From: Microtetraspora glauca
GTDB taxonomy: Bacteria; Actinomycetota; Actinomycetes; Streptosporangiales; Streptosporangiaceae
Direction: 5' to 3'
Length of the DNA stretch: 64,000 bases
Assembly: GCA_001570385.1 (NCBI GenBank)
Contig: BBYL01000020.1
Coordinates: 124,001 to 188,000, forward strand
Every line of letters begins with the position of its first letter. Positions within the stretch are counted from its first letter, which is position 1. A model generated the notes under the pieces. That model was not told where the DNA came from and searched no databases. It saw only the letters and a program-made list of their open reading frames with translations. The translations under genes were made by a program, and so were the position numbers. Below are positions 17,351 through 25,670 of the stretch, in pieces.

Positions 17351-18901
17351 TCAGGCGAGCCTGACGGTCATCGGGTCCAGCCACCCGGTCGGGGTGAGCC
17401 CGGCCTTGGCGATGCGCTCGGAGAATCCGGCAAGCTGGCCGTAGTCCCAGAGCGGGATGGCGGGCAGATCCCTGACCAGCAGCGCCTCGGCCTGTTGGTA
17501 GAGCTTGATCGCCTTGGCCGAGGAGCGCTGCCGGTCGGCCGCGCGCAGCAACGCGTCGAAGCGAGGGTTGCGGTAGCCGCCGTCGTTGGACACCCCGTCC
17601 GAACCGTACATGGGGGCGAGCACATTCTGGATGTGCGGGAAGTCGAGCTGCCAGCCCGCCCGGAACATGCCGTCCAGCCGCCCGCCCGTCACGGCCTCCC
17701 GGAATTCGTAGAAGGTCCGTATCGGCTTGGGCACCACCTTCACCTTGCCGCCGAGTGTCTTGTTCACGCTCGCGGCGACGGGCTTGACCCAGTCGGCGTG
17801 CGCGCTGTCGGCGTTGTAGTAGAGCGGGAGAACGGCCGGCGGCCGGAATCCCGACGCGAGGGCCTTCGTCAGATATTTGCGCGCCTTGTTCGGGTTGTAC
17901 GCGCATACCTGCCCGCAGGGGTCGCGCCTGCTGCCTTCGGCGGTGGGCGGGACGAAAGAGCGGGCGGGGACGCGGCCACCGCCGAAGACCTCCCTTGTGA
18001 TCGTCTCCCGGTCGATCGCCATCGAGATGGCCTTGCGGAAGTCGGTGTTCGCCGCGACCTTCGCCGGGAAAGTGATCACCTGGTTGACGTGGCCCGGTCG
18101 GCTGATCACCCGGCCGTCCAGATCCTTCTTGAACGTCGCGAGTTTCGTCGAGGGGATCAGGGTGGTGAAGTCGACGTCGCCGGAGCGAAGGTCGGCGTAG
18201 AGCACGTCCTCGTCGCGGTAGGCCCGGTAGACGATCCTCTCGACGGCCGGCTTGGCCCCGGGGTAGCCGTCGGACCGCTCCACCACGCTCTCGGACGAGG
18301 GCGACCACGAGACGACCCGGTACGGGCCATTGCCGACGGGCTTCTTCTCGAAGCTCGCCGGGTTCTTCAGGGTCGAGTCCGGCAACGGGGAGAAGGCCGA
18401 CATACTGAGCCTCTTCACGAAGACGCCGAGCGGCGCGGACAGGGTGATCGTGAACGTGTGGTCCCCGGTCACCTTGAGTCCGGACATCTTCCGCTTGCCA
18501 TAGCCCTCGATCTCCCCGAAGAGGAAGGAACTGTCCGTCTTCGTCGCTGCGGTCTGGTTCCACGCCTCGACGAAGTTGCGCGCCTTGACCTCGGTCCCGT
18601 CGTGGAACTTCCAGCCCTTACGCAGGGTGACGTGGTAGACCCGGTTGTCCTTCGTGGTGATCGACGTGGCGACCGCGTAGCGGGCCCGGGAGGTGCCGGG
18701 CACGTACTCAGTCAGCCCGGTGAAGAGCGCGTCCAGCGGTTCGGAGCCGCAGGCGTCCAGGGTGCCGACATTCGAGATCTGGTACGCCTGACAGGTTCCG
18801 ACGACGATCTCCGCGGCGCTGTCTGCCCGCGCCGTACCGGCCAGGGCCGCGCCGGGGAGCAAGGTGAGGGCCGTGACGGCGGCGAGTCTCCGACGAGACA
18901 T
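17351..18901 (-). CDS. ABC transporter substrate-binding protein, peptide/nickel family 5 (orphan)
   Basis: A secreted solute receptor of 516 residues. The signal peptide (RRRLAAVTALTLLPGAALA, with likely cleavage after ARA near residue 27) has no lipobox cysteine, unusual for a Gram-positive binding protein. The mature part has SBP_bac_5 blocks such as VYHVTLRKGWKFHDGTEVKA, YRVVSWSPSSESVVERSDGY and RKAISMAIDRETITREVFGG. No permease or ATPase genes flank it, so it either serves a transporter encoded elsewhere or acts as a free binding protein. Ligand class is probably oligopeptide, inferred from family only. Confidence 0.85.
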   Translation of the reverse strand: MSRRRLAAVTALTLLPGAALAGTARADSAAEIVVGTCQAYQISNVGTLDACGSEPLDALFTGLTEYVPGTSRARYAVATSITTKDNRVYHVTLRKGWKFHDGTEVKARNFVEAWNQTAATKTDSSFLFGEIEGYGKRKMSGLKVTGDHTFTITLSAPLGVFVKRLSMSAFSPLPDSTLKNPASFEKKPVGNGPYRVVSWSPSSESVVERSDGYPGAKPAVERIVYRAYRDEDVLYADLRSGDVDFTTLIPSTKLATFKKDLDGRVISRPGHVNQVITFPAKVAANTDFRKAISMAIDRETITREVFGGGRVPARSFVPPTAEGSRRDPCGQVCAYNPNKARKYLTKALASGFRPPAVLPLYYNADSAHADWVKPVAASVNKTLGGKVKVVPKPIRTFYEFREAVTGGRLDGMFRAGWQLDFPHIQNVLAPMYGSDGVSNDGGYRNPRFDALLRAADRQRSSAKAIKLYQQAEALLVRDLPAIPLWDYGQLAGFSERIAKAGLTPTGWLDPMTVRLA

Positions 18902-18995
18902 CTCTGGCCTCCAATGGTGAAATTCCGGTCCAAAACCGGTAGATCACCTTAGGGCGTGAAGCGGATCGTCGCTTCTGACACAGGGCGCGACCTGG

Positions 18996-19025
18996 TCACG
19001 ATCCGGCGAGTCACGATCCGGCGAG
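18996..19025. repeat. Two tandem 15-bp units
   Basis: TCACGATCCGGCGAG occurs twice back to back in the 214-bp gap between the binding protein gene start and the TetR gene end. Partial copies of the CGATCCGGCGAG core follow. I see no promoter or gene in this gap that I can support. Confidence 0.8.
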
Positions 19026-19115
19026 TCGCGGGCCGCCGGATCGCGGTTCGGGACGCCATCTTCGGGCGCGCGGGTTCGGGCGGGGGAATCCGGAAAGGGG
19101 GACTCGAAAGGGGGC

Positions 19116-19748
19116 TCAGAGGGGAAGACCGCTTTCGAGGAGGGCCAGGGCCTCGTCGATCAGGTCGGGCAGGGAGCGGGTGCCGTCCGCGGCGGCCCAG
19201 CTGTACAGCGCCGGGAGCATCGCCCCCAGCACGGCCCCGGCGAATGTCCGCACGGCGGGGGCGGACCGGTCGCGGCCTGAGCGCTCGGCGACCACCCCGG
19301 CCAGCAGGTCCACCGTGGTCAGCAGGTTGTCCAGGCTGCGGGCGCGTACGGCAGGGACGCTCATCATCAGGCTCATCCGGACGCGGACCTCGTCCAGTCC
19401 CTCAGGGGGAATCTGCGCGAAGGCCGTGTGCAGCGCCCGCCGGATCGCGGTGAGCGGGGGCAGCTCCGGCGGCTGGGCCCGCATCACCGCCAGCAGCATC
19501 GGGTCGTAGTCGTCCTGGACGATCAGGTCTTCCTTGGTCGGGAAGTACCGGAAGAGCGTGCTCGGAGACACCTCGGCCGCCTCCGCGATCTGCTCGACGG
19601 TGGTGGCCTCGTAGCCCTGCTCGGTGAACATCCGCAGCGCGTGCTCCTGGATCGCCCGCCGGGTCTTGGCCTTCTTGCGCTCGCGCAGGCTCAGGACGGC
19701 CCGCTGCGGCGAGTCGGCGTTCCGGTCAGCGCGCTGAGGGGAGCTCAT
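19116..19748 (-). CDS. TetR family transcriptional regulator
   Basis: A 210-residue repressor. The N-terminal helix-turn-helix is clear (RRAIQEHALRMFTEQGYEATTVEQIAEAAEVSPSTLFRYFPTKEDLI). The C-terminal ligand domain (from about residue 75) belongs to the group with LLAVMRAQPPELPPL and ends in DLIDEALALLESGLPL. ATG 19748 is preferred to an in-frame start at 19796 because the family begins a few residues before the RERKKAKTR stretch. Target and ligand are unknown. The divergent neighbour region holds three inverted repeats that could be operators. Confidence 0.88.
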   Translation of the reverse strand: MSSPQRADRNADSPQRAVLSLRERKKAKTRRAIQEHALRMFTEQGYEATTVEQIAEAAEVSPSTLFRYFPTKEDLIVQDDYDPMLLAVMRAQPPELPPLTAIRRALHTAFAQIPPEGLDEVRVRMSLMMSVPAVRARSLDNLLTTVDLLAGVVAERSGRDRSAPAVRTFAGAVLGAMLPALYSWAAADGTRSLPDLIDEALALLESGLPL

Positions 19749-19892
19749 GCCCCGATTTTGCCGTCTCCCCGCACCTCTGGGAAGGAAGATCAACATCGGC
19801 GGGGCCGGTGACCGGGGCCGCGGCCGGAGTGGACAGTGGAAAGGAGGCTGCCGAGTGTGGCGCCGATCGCGCCCCGCGGGACACGCGGCTCC

Positions 19893-19932
19893 GGAGTGAA
19901 AGTAACTCCAGGAAGAGTGTCACTGTCGACAC
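19893..19932. promoter_or_regulatory. Two inverted repeats in the TetR / RHH-like divergent region
   Basis: GGAGT-N7-ACTCC (19893-19909) and GTGTC-N6-GACAC (19917-19932) lie side by side upstream of the gene at 19970. Both are candidate dimeric repressor sites, possibly for the adjacent TetR protein. Evidence is symmetry and position only. Confidence 0.35.
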
Positions 19933-19954
19933 ATGGCCTGCTGAGGGAAGCGGC

Positions 19955-19970
19955 TGTAATCTCGATTACA
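19955..19970. promoter_or_regulatory. Perfect 16-bp palindrome overlapping the start codon
   Basis: TGTAATC-TC-GATTACA is perfectly symmetric apart from its central dinucleotide. Its last base is the A of the ATG at 19970. Such a position would block transcription or initiation if bound by a dimeric regulator. The downstream protein itself looks like a DNA-binding protein, so autorepression is plausible; the neighbouring TetR protein is the alternative. Confidence 0.6.
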
Positions 19971-20488
19971 TGGATACAGAGGAGCAATTGCGGGGCTGGT
20001 TCGCCGGACGCCTGCCCGAGGGCTGGTTCGCCGAGGCGCCCGAGCTGGTGGTCGATCGCGAGGAGATCGCGGTCGTCGGCGTCGTCCCCCCGCTGACCGT
20101 GGCGCGCGGGTTGCCCGACCTGGAGCGTTCCGCCGCGCTGGAGGGCTACGTCGAGCGGTTCCGCGAGGAGACCAGGGAGCGCCGGATCGAGATCGCTCGC
20201 GAGGCCGAACGGCGATTCCGCAGGAAGGTTTCCTGGGGGATCGTCGTCGAGGGCGAGAGAGTGATGTTCACCACGTTGTCGGTGCCCGTCATGACGCGGT
20301 TGCGGCAGCCGGAGCGTCAGGTCCTCGACACACTCGTCGCCGCGGGGGTCGCACGCAGCCGCAGCGACGCCCTGGCCTGGTGCGTCCGTCTGGTGGGGCG
20401 GCACACCGACACCTGGCTCGCTGACCTGCGGGATGCCCTCCAGCACGTGGACCGGGTCCGCGCCGCCGGGCCGGATCACGTGGACTAA
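19970..20488 (+). CDS. Hypothetical protein with a ribbon-helix-helix-like C-terminal segment
   Basis: A 172-residue soluble protein that I cannot assign to a named family. Residues about 50-75 form a strongly charged helix (ERFREETRERRIEIAREAERRFR). Near the end, MTRLRQPERQVLDTLVAAGVARSRSDALAWCVRLV has the pattern of a ribbon-helix-helix DNA-binding motif: a short strand, a helix starting at the QPE turn, then a SRSDALAWCV second helix. ATG 19970 overlaps a perfect palindrome, which fits autoregulation. The promoter region of pckG follows directly. Confidence 0.65.
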   Translation: MDTEEQLRGWFAGRLPEGWFAEAPELVVDREEIAVVGVVPPLTVARGLPDLERSAALEGYVERFREETRERRIEIAREAERRFRRKVSWGIVVEGERVMFTTLSVPVMTRLRQPERQVLDTLVAAGVARSRSDALAWCVRLVGRHTDTWLADLRDALQHVDRVRAAGPDHVD

Positions 20489-20502
20489 ACCAATTGAAAA
20501 AA

Positions 20503-20514
20503 TGGTCTGGACCA
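20503..20514. promoter_or_regulatory. DasR-like operator (dre) upstream of pckG
   Basis: TGGTCTGGACCA matches the GntR-family DasR responsive-element core TGGTCTAGACCA at 11 of 12 positions. The flanking bases (A before, CTT after) also fit. It lies about 80 bp upstream of a TAGGCT -10-like hexamer (20597-20602) in front of the pckG start. DasR links N-acetylglucosamine-derived sugar phosphates to central metabolism, so control of gluconeogenesis would make sense. This is inference from sequence similarity. Confidence 0.55.
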
Positions 20515-20757
20515 CTTCGGATGGCCTATACCAATATCACCGGACGGGAGTGATCTGACGCTCGGAACTCGTTTCTTTGAACCGCTTTCTACTGGGTAGG
20601 CTCCACGAACCGTCACGGCCCCTGCCTGGACAAACTCCATTCCGGAGCCGTGTGGACCCGAGTGCCGCCGGATATGGGCGTGGTCTACGCCAATTGGATT
20701 CGTCGGCCATTCGTCGTCAATGATGATTTGGTCCTTCGAGAAAAAGGAGCCGGTTCC

Positions 20758-22554
20758 GTGTCCATATCAGCAGAGGTACGCGTTCCGACGACTCACCCCG
20801 AGCTGGCCGCCTGGGTCAGGGAGATCGCCGAGCTGACCCAGCCTGACAGGGTCGAATGGTGCGACGGCTCCGAGGCGGAGTGGACCCGCTTGACGAACCT
20901 GCTCGTCAAACAGGGCACTCTCACCCGGCTGGCCAAACGGCCCAACAGCTTCCTTGCGACCTCAGACCCGAGTGACGTCGCCCGGGTCGAGGACCGAACG
21001 TACATCTGCTCGGAGCGGGCCGAGGACGCGGGGCCGACGAACAACTGGATCGCCCCGGCCGAGATGCGGCGGACGTTCGGTGAGTTGTTCAAGGGATGCA
21101 TGCGCGGTCGCACGATGTACGTCGTGCCGTTCTGCATGGGTCCCCTCGGCGGCACCATCTCCCAGCTCGGCGTGGAGATCACCGACTCGCCGTACGTGGC
21201 GGTGTCCATGCGGGTCATGACCCGGATGGGTGAGGAGGCGCTGCGCCTGATCGAGGAGCGCGGCGACTTCGTCAAGGCCGTCCACTCCGTGGGAGCCCCG
21301 CTGGCCGAGGGCCAGGAGGACGTTCCCTGGCCGTGCAGCGACACCAAGTACATCAGCCACTTCCCGGAGACCCGCGAGATCTGGTCGTACGGCTCGGGCT
21401 ACGGCGGCAACGCCCTGCTCGGGAAGAAGTGCTACGCGCTGCGCATCGCCAGCGTCATGGCAAGGGACGAGGGCTGGCTGGCCGAGCACATGCTCATCCT
21501 CAAGCTCACGCCGCCGCAGGGTGAGGCGCGGTACGTCGCCGCGGCGTTCCCCTCGGCGTGCGGCAAGACCAACCTCGCCATGCTCCAGCCGACGATTCCC
21601 GGCTGGAAGGTCGAGACGATCGGCGACGACATCGCCTGGATGCGGTTCGGCCCCGACGGCCGCCTGCACGCCATCAACCCCGAGGCGGGGTTCTTCGGCG
21701 TCGCGCCGGGGACCGGCGAGTCCACCAACGCCAACGCGATCGAGACCCTCTGGGGCAACAGCATCTTCACCAACGTCGCTCTGACCGACGACGGCGACGT
21801 GTGGTGGGAGGGCCTCACCGACGAGCCGCCGGCCCACCTGACGGACTGGAAGGGCCGTTCCTGGACACCGGAGTCCGGCGAGCCGGCCGCGCACCCGAAC
21901 GCGCGCTTCACCACCCCGGCCGGGCAGTGCCCGACGATCGCGCCTGAGTGGCAGGACCCGGCGGGCGTGCCGATCTCGGCCATCCTGTTCGGCGGGCGCA
22001 GGGCGACCGCGGTCCCGCTGGTCACCGAGTCCCTGAGCTGGCAGCAGGGCGTCTTCCTCGGGGCCAACGTCGCCTCGGAGAAGACCGCGGCGGCCGAGGG
22101 CAAGGTCGGCGAGCTGCGCCGCGATCCGTTCGCGATGCTCCCGTTCTGCGGCTACAACATGGGCGACTACTTCGCCCACTGGATCAGGATCGGCCAGCAG
22201 GCGGACCCCGCCAAGCTGCCGCGGATCTACTACGTCAACTGGTTCCGCAAGGACGCGAACGGCCGGTTCCTGTGGCCGGGCTTCGGCGAGAACAGCCGGG
22301 TCCTCAAGTGGATCGTCGGCCGGCTGAACGGCCAGGAGGACGCCGTGCCGAGCGCGATCGGCAACCTGCCCGTCGCGCTGGACACCGAGGGCCTGAACGT
22401 CTCCGAGAGCGACATGGCGGAGCTGCTGAGCGTCGACCCCGAGGTGTGGCGTGAGGAGGCGGCGCTCGTGCCGGCCTTCTTCGAGACCTTCGGCGACCAC
22501 CTGCCCAAGGAGCTGTGGGACGAGTACAACGCCCTGGTCGACCGCCTGAGCTGA
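20758..22554 (+). CDS. pckG: Phosphoenolpyruvate carboxykinase (GTP)
   Basis: This enzyme converts oxaloacetate and GTP to phosphoenolpyruvate, GDP and CO2, the entry step of gluconeogenesis. The 598-residue cytosolic protein shows the GTP-family P-loop FPSACGKTNLAML (Cys268, Lys270), the substrate loop SYGSGYGGNALLGKKC and the metal-binding motif GDDIAWM. GTG 20758 is chosen because AGGAG lies about 8 nt upstream and the next residues (SAEVRVPTTHPELAAWVREI) are the family N-terminus. A strong inverted-repeat terminator follows. A DasR-like site is upstream. Confidence 0.96.
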   Translation: MSISAEVRVPTTHPELAAWVREIAELTQPDRVEWCDGSEAEWTRLTNLLVKQGTLTRLAKRPNSFLATSDPSDVARVEDRTYICSERAEDAGPTNNWIAPAEMRRTFGELFKGCMRGRTMYVVPFCMGPLGGTISQLGVEITDSPYVAVSMRVMTRMGEEALRLIEERGDFVKAVHSVGAPLAEGQEDVPWPCSDTKYISHFPETREIWSYGSGYGGNALLGKKCYALRIASVMARDEGWLAEHMLILKLTPPQGEARYVAAAFPSACGKTNLAMLQPTIPGWKVETIGDDIAWMRFGPDGRLHAINPEAGFFGVAPGTGESTNANAIETLWGNSIFTNVALTDDGDVWWEGLTDEPPAHLTDWKGRSWTPESGEPAAHPNARFTTPAGQCPTIAPEWQDPAGVPISAILFGGRRATAVPLVTESLSWQQGVFLGANVASEKTAAAEGKVGELRRDPFAMLPFCGYNMGDYFAHWIRIGQQADPAKLPRIYYVNWFRKDANGRFLWPGFGENSRVLKWIVGRLNGQEDAVPSAIGNLPVALDTEGLNVSESDMAELLSVDPEVWREEAALVPAFFETFGDHLPKELWDEYNALVDRLS

Positions 22555-22573
22555 CCTGAGCGCTCCTGAGCCA

Positions 22574-22625
22574 CCGTACGGGCCTCGGATCGTCCGCTGG
22601 ACGTCCCGAGGCCCGTACGGCTTTC
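22574..22625 (+). terminator. Strong hairpin terminator after pckG
   Basis: A perfect 15-bp stem (CCGTACGGGCCTCGG / CCGAGGCCCGTACGG) with a 17-nt loop is followed by CTTTCG, starting 19 nt after the pckG stop. Confidence 0.85.
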
Positions 22626-22742
22626 GCCTAGTGCATAATCCCCACGGACCGCCTGTGTGGAGGCGAGCGGCGATCATATGCGCGCCGGGTCCGCTAACGC
22701 GGACTTGCCCGTTTTGGGGTGTTAGCGGCGAGTTGTCGCGGC

Positions 22743-22748
22743 TAGCGT
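22743..22748 (+). promoter_or_regulatory. -10 box (TAGCGT) for leaderless transcript
   Basis: TAGCGT ends 7 nt before GTG 22756, and no Shine-Dalgarno separates the two. Confidence 0.35.
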
Positions 22749-22755
22749 GTGAACC

Positions 22756-23337
22756 GTGCAAGGGCTACCGTGCGTAGACGGATCATACCTTACCGTTAAT
22801 CCGGTGCCGTGCCGGGACAGACTGGGCGTGCCGTACGAGGTCACGTTGGAGCTGTACCGGGACGGCGTGCCGTACGGAACGGTCGGGGAGCGGTGCGGCT
22901 GGTTCCTGGCCAGGCTGGCCCGGGTGATCGCGGACGCGAGAGCGGACGGCGGTCCCCAGGCCGGCGGCTGGCCGGATCCGGAGGACCGCTTCCCCGGTGG
23001 AGAGGGCGAGATGTTCGCCCTTCGCTACCGGAGCAGGATCGACGTGGTCGGCGGCGGTGAGCTGCGCTGCCAGGTGCGGACCATGCCGTCGTGGATCCCC
23101 GCCCGGCGGCGCGGAGGCGTCGCTCCGCTGGGCGAGTGGCGGCTCACCCGCAGGGCCTTCCTGGAGGCGTGGGGCGCGAGCGGCGTCGGCCTGCGCGCGG
23201 AACTGACCTCCGGCCGCCTGGCCGCCTTCGTCGAGGGTCTCGTCTGCGACGCCGAGGAAATATTGGGGGGTTCGTTCGAGATGGAACGCAACAGCAACCT
23301 CACGGACGGAGCAGTCAGGGTGTCGCGGCCCCGATAA
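22756..23337 (+). CDS. Hypothetical protein (193 aa)
   Basis: I do not recognise this family. The protein is soluble and of mixed charge, and looks beta-rich in its first half (YEVTLELYRDGVPYGTVGERCGW). A segment PSWIPARRRGGVAPLGEWRLTRRAFLEAWG is probably a conserved core. The GTG at 22756 follows a TAGCGT hexamer at 7 nt; a later in-frame start near 22803 is possible. The stop is 39 nt before the prenyl transferase start on the same strand, so co-transcription is likely. Confidence 0.6.
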   Translation: MQGLPCVDGSYLTVNPVPCRDRLGVPYEVTLELYRDGVPYGTVGERCGWFLARLARVIADARADGGPQAGGWPDPEDRFPGGEGEMFALRYRSRIDVVGGGELRCQVRTMPSWIPARRRGGVAPLGEWRLTRRAFLEAWGASGVGLRAELTSGRLAAFVEGLVCDAEEILGGSFEMERNSNLTDGAVRVSRPR

Positions 23338-23376
23338 TTGACCGGAGCCACCGGGTCGCGAGGGAAGAGGACTTGC

Positions 23377-24150
23377 ATGGGCGTGCGCGATCTCGTGTAC
23401 AAGCTGTACGAGCGCAGGCTCGAGCGGAAGCTCTCCGGGTCCCGCGAGGCGGACCTGATCCCCCGGCATGTGGGCGTCATCGTCGACGGCAACCGGCGAT
23501 GGGCCAGGGCCATGGGCCTGCGTGACGTGAGCCGCGGGCACCAGAAGGGCGCCGACAAGATCACCGAGCTCCTGGAGTGGTGCCGGGAGGCCGGGGTCGA
23601 GTACGTGACGCTGTGGCTGCTCTCCACCGACAACCTCTCCCGGGACCAGGCCGAACTCCAGCCGTTACTCCAGGTGATCGAGGGTCTGGTGCAGGACCTC
23701 GTCGAGCAGGGATGGCACGTCAGCCCCATGGGGTCACTGGATCTGCTGCCCGATCACACCGCTCGTGTCCTGAAAGATGCAAAAGAAACCACATCACACC
23801 GCCCTGGCCTGATTGTGAACGTGGCCGTTGGGTATGGAGGAAGACGTGAGATCGCTGATGCGGTGCGCTCTCTCCTCCAGGAGCACGCCAGCAAGGGCGC
23901 GAGCATCGAGGACCTCGTCGAGGTCCTCGACGTCGAGCACATCGCGGAGCATCTCTACACGCGCGGACTGCCCGACCCCGACCTCGTCATCCGGACGTCG
24001 GGAGAGCAGCGGCTCTCCGGCTTCCTGCTCTGGCAGAGCGCCCACTCCGAGTTCTACTTCTGCGAGGCCTACTGGCCTGACTTCCGCAGAGTCGACTTCC
24101 TGCGGGCGCTCCGCTCGTACGCCGCGCGGCACCGTCGGTACGGTTCCTGA
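23377..24150 (+). CDS. Cis-prenyl diphosphate synthase, isoprenyl transferase (UppS family, short-chain Z-FPP synthase type)
   Basis: This enzyme adds isopentenyl diphosphate units in cis to an allylic starter. The 257-residue protein has the catalytic Asp37 in VIVDGNRRWARAMGL, the ENLSR-like block (STDNLSRDQAEL) and the C-terminal LPDPDLVIRTSGEQRLSGFLLWQSAHSEFYF with the RxSGE(x)RLS substrate motif. This subgroup, with an N-terminal YKLYERRLERKL helix, matches the M. tuberculosis Rv1086-like Z-farnesyl diphosphate synthases more than long-chain UppS. The product is probably a precursor of the decaprenyl or undecaprenyl carrier lipid. ATG 23377 has AAGAGGAC upstream. Confidence 0.88.
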   Translation: MGVRDLVYKLYERRLERKLSGSREADLIPRHVGVIVDGNRRWARAMGLRDVSRGHQKGADKITELLEWCREAGVEYVTLWLLSTDNLSRDQAELQPLLQVIEGLVQDLVEQGWHVSPMGSLDLLPDHTARVLKDAKETTSHRPGLIVNVAVGYGGRREIADAVRSLLQEHASKGASIEDLVEVLDVEHIAEHLYTRGLPDPDLVIRTSGEQRLSGFLLWQSAHSEFYFCEAYWPDFRRVDFLRALRSYAARHRRYGS

Positions 24151-24348
24151 AACGGCACGTGAACGCTCCCTTTCGGTCACGGTCCAGCTATTGGGATCAA
24201 GGGGAACGTTACGTACCGTAGTGGGAGAGGGCCTGTCCTTGATCGTGAGGAGGGCCGGAATCCCGGTCCGCTTCGTCAGGGCACGGGTCCGGTCCGTTCA
24301 CCACCATTCACGGCAGGGTGCCCTTTCCAGGCGCCCGGGGGAGAACGC

Positions 24349-25653
24349 GTGGCACAGTCCTCGAGTAACCCGACCCGCACCTACATCCTTGACACCTCCG
24401 TCCTGCTCGCCGACCCGGCGGCGATGAGCCGCTTCGCCGAGCACGAGGTCGTCATCCCGGTCGTCGTCGTCACCGAGTTGGAGGCCAAGAGGCAGCATCC
24501 TGAACTCGGCTACTTCGCCCGCGAGGCACTGCGCTTCCTCGACGACCTCAGGGTGCGGCACGGTCGCCTGGACGAGCCCATGCCGATCGGCGAGGGCACC
24601 ATCCGGGTGGAGCTCAACCACAGCGACCCGTCGGTCCTTCCGGCCGGGTTCCGCCTCGGTGACAACGACACCCGCATCCTCACAGTCGCGCAGAACCTCG
24701 CGGCCGAGGGCTGCGACGTGGTGCTCGTCTCGAAGGACCTGCCCATGCGCGTCAAGGCCGCCTCGATCGGCCTCGCCGCGGAGGAGTACCGCGCCGGGAT
24801 GGTGGTCGAGTCGGGCTGGACCGGCATGGCCGAACTCCAGGTGACCACCGAGGACGTCGAGGCGCTCTTCGAGAGCGGCAACGCGGACCTGGAGGAGGCC
24901 CGCGACCTTCCCTGCCACACCGGCCTGCGGCTGCTGTCCAGCCGCGGCTCCGCGCTCGGGCGCGTCATGCCCGACAAGTCCGTACGCCTGGTCCGGGGCG
25001 ACCGCGAGGTCTTCGGTCTGCACGGCCGGTCGGCGGAGCAGCGGATCGCGCTCGACATCCTCATGGACCCCGAGGTGGGCATCGTCTCCATGGGGGGACG
25101 CGCGGGCACCGGGAAGTCGGCCCTGGCCCTCTGCGCGGGCCTGGAGGCCGTGCTGGAGCGCCGCCAGCACCGCAAGGTCATCGTCTTCCGCCCGCTGTAC
25201 GCCGTGGGCGGCCAGGAGCTCGGTTACCTCCCGGGTTCGGAGAACGAGAAGATGGGCCCCTGGGCCCAGGCCGTCTACGACACGCTCGGCGCGGTGACCA
25301 CGCCCGAGGTGATCGAAGAGGTCCTGGACCGCGGAATGCTGGAGGTCCTCCCGCTCACGCACATCCGCGGCCGCTCGCTTCACGACGCGTTCGTCATCGT
25401 GGACGAGGCCCAGTCGCTGGAGCGTGGGGTGCTCCTCACCGTGCTGTCGCGCATCGGCGCGAACTCGCGGGTGGTGCTCACCCACGACATCGCCCAGCGC
25501 GACAACCTCCGCGTCGGCCGGCATGACGGCGTGGTCGCGGTGGTCGAGAAGCTCAAGGGGCATCCGCTGTTTGCGCACATCACGCTCACCAGGTCGGAGC
25601 GGTCGCAGATCGCCGCCCTGGTGACCGAGATGCTGGAGGACATCACCTTCTGA
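24349..25653 (+). CDS. phoH: PIN-PhoH fusion protein (PhoH2-type RNase/helicase toxin)
   Basis: A 434-residue fusion. The N-terminal PIN nuclease (RTYILDTSVLLADP, ELEAKRQ, LGDNDTRILTVA, VLVSKDLPMRVKA) carries the acidic catalytic residues. The C-terminal PhoH ATPase has Walker A GRAGTGKSALAL (Lys256) and Walker B AFVIVDEAQSLE, plus NSRVVLTHDIAQRDN. PhoH2 proteins are sequence-specific RNA-unwinding ribonucleases, in mycobacteria a toxin paired with a short upstream antitoxin ORF. No clear antitoxin frame was found in the 198-bp upstream gap. GTG 24349 has GGGGGAG upstream. Confidence 0.9.
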   Translation: MAQSSSNPTRTYILDTSVLLADPAAMSRFAEHEVVIPVVVVTELEAKRQHPELGYFAREALRFLDDLRVRHGRLDEPMPIGEGTIRVELNHSDPSVLPAGFRLGDNDTRILTVAQNLAAEGCDVVLVSKDLPMRVKAASIGLAAEEYRAGMVVESGWTGMAELQVTTEDVEALFESGNADLEEARDLPCHTGLRLLSSRGSALGRVMPDKSVRLVRGDREVFGLHGRSAEQRIALDILMDPEVGIVSMGGRAGTGKSALALCAGLEAVLERRQHRKVIVFRPLYAVGGQELGYLPGSENEKMGPWAQAVYDTLGAVTTPEVIEEVLDRGMLEVLPLTHIRGRSLHDAFVIVDEAQSLERGVLLTVLSRIGANSRVVLTHDIAQRDNLRVGRHDGVVAVVEKLKGHPLFAHITLTRSERSQIAALVTEMLEDITF

Positions 25654-25670
25654 TCCCGGCCTGCCGGGGG

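Noticed and set aside
18902..19115. Gene in the gap between the binding protein and TetR genes
   Set aside because: The open frames are Arg/Gly-rich with no ribosome site. The content is tandem repeat.
24151..24348. Antitoxin frame upstream of phoH
   Set aside because: Mycobacterial phoH2 has a short upstream antitoxin gene, but no frame here has a good start, ribosome site and plausible composition.
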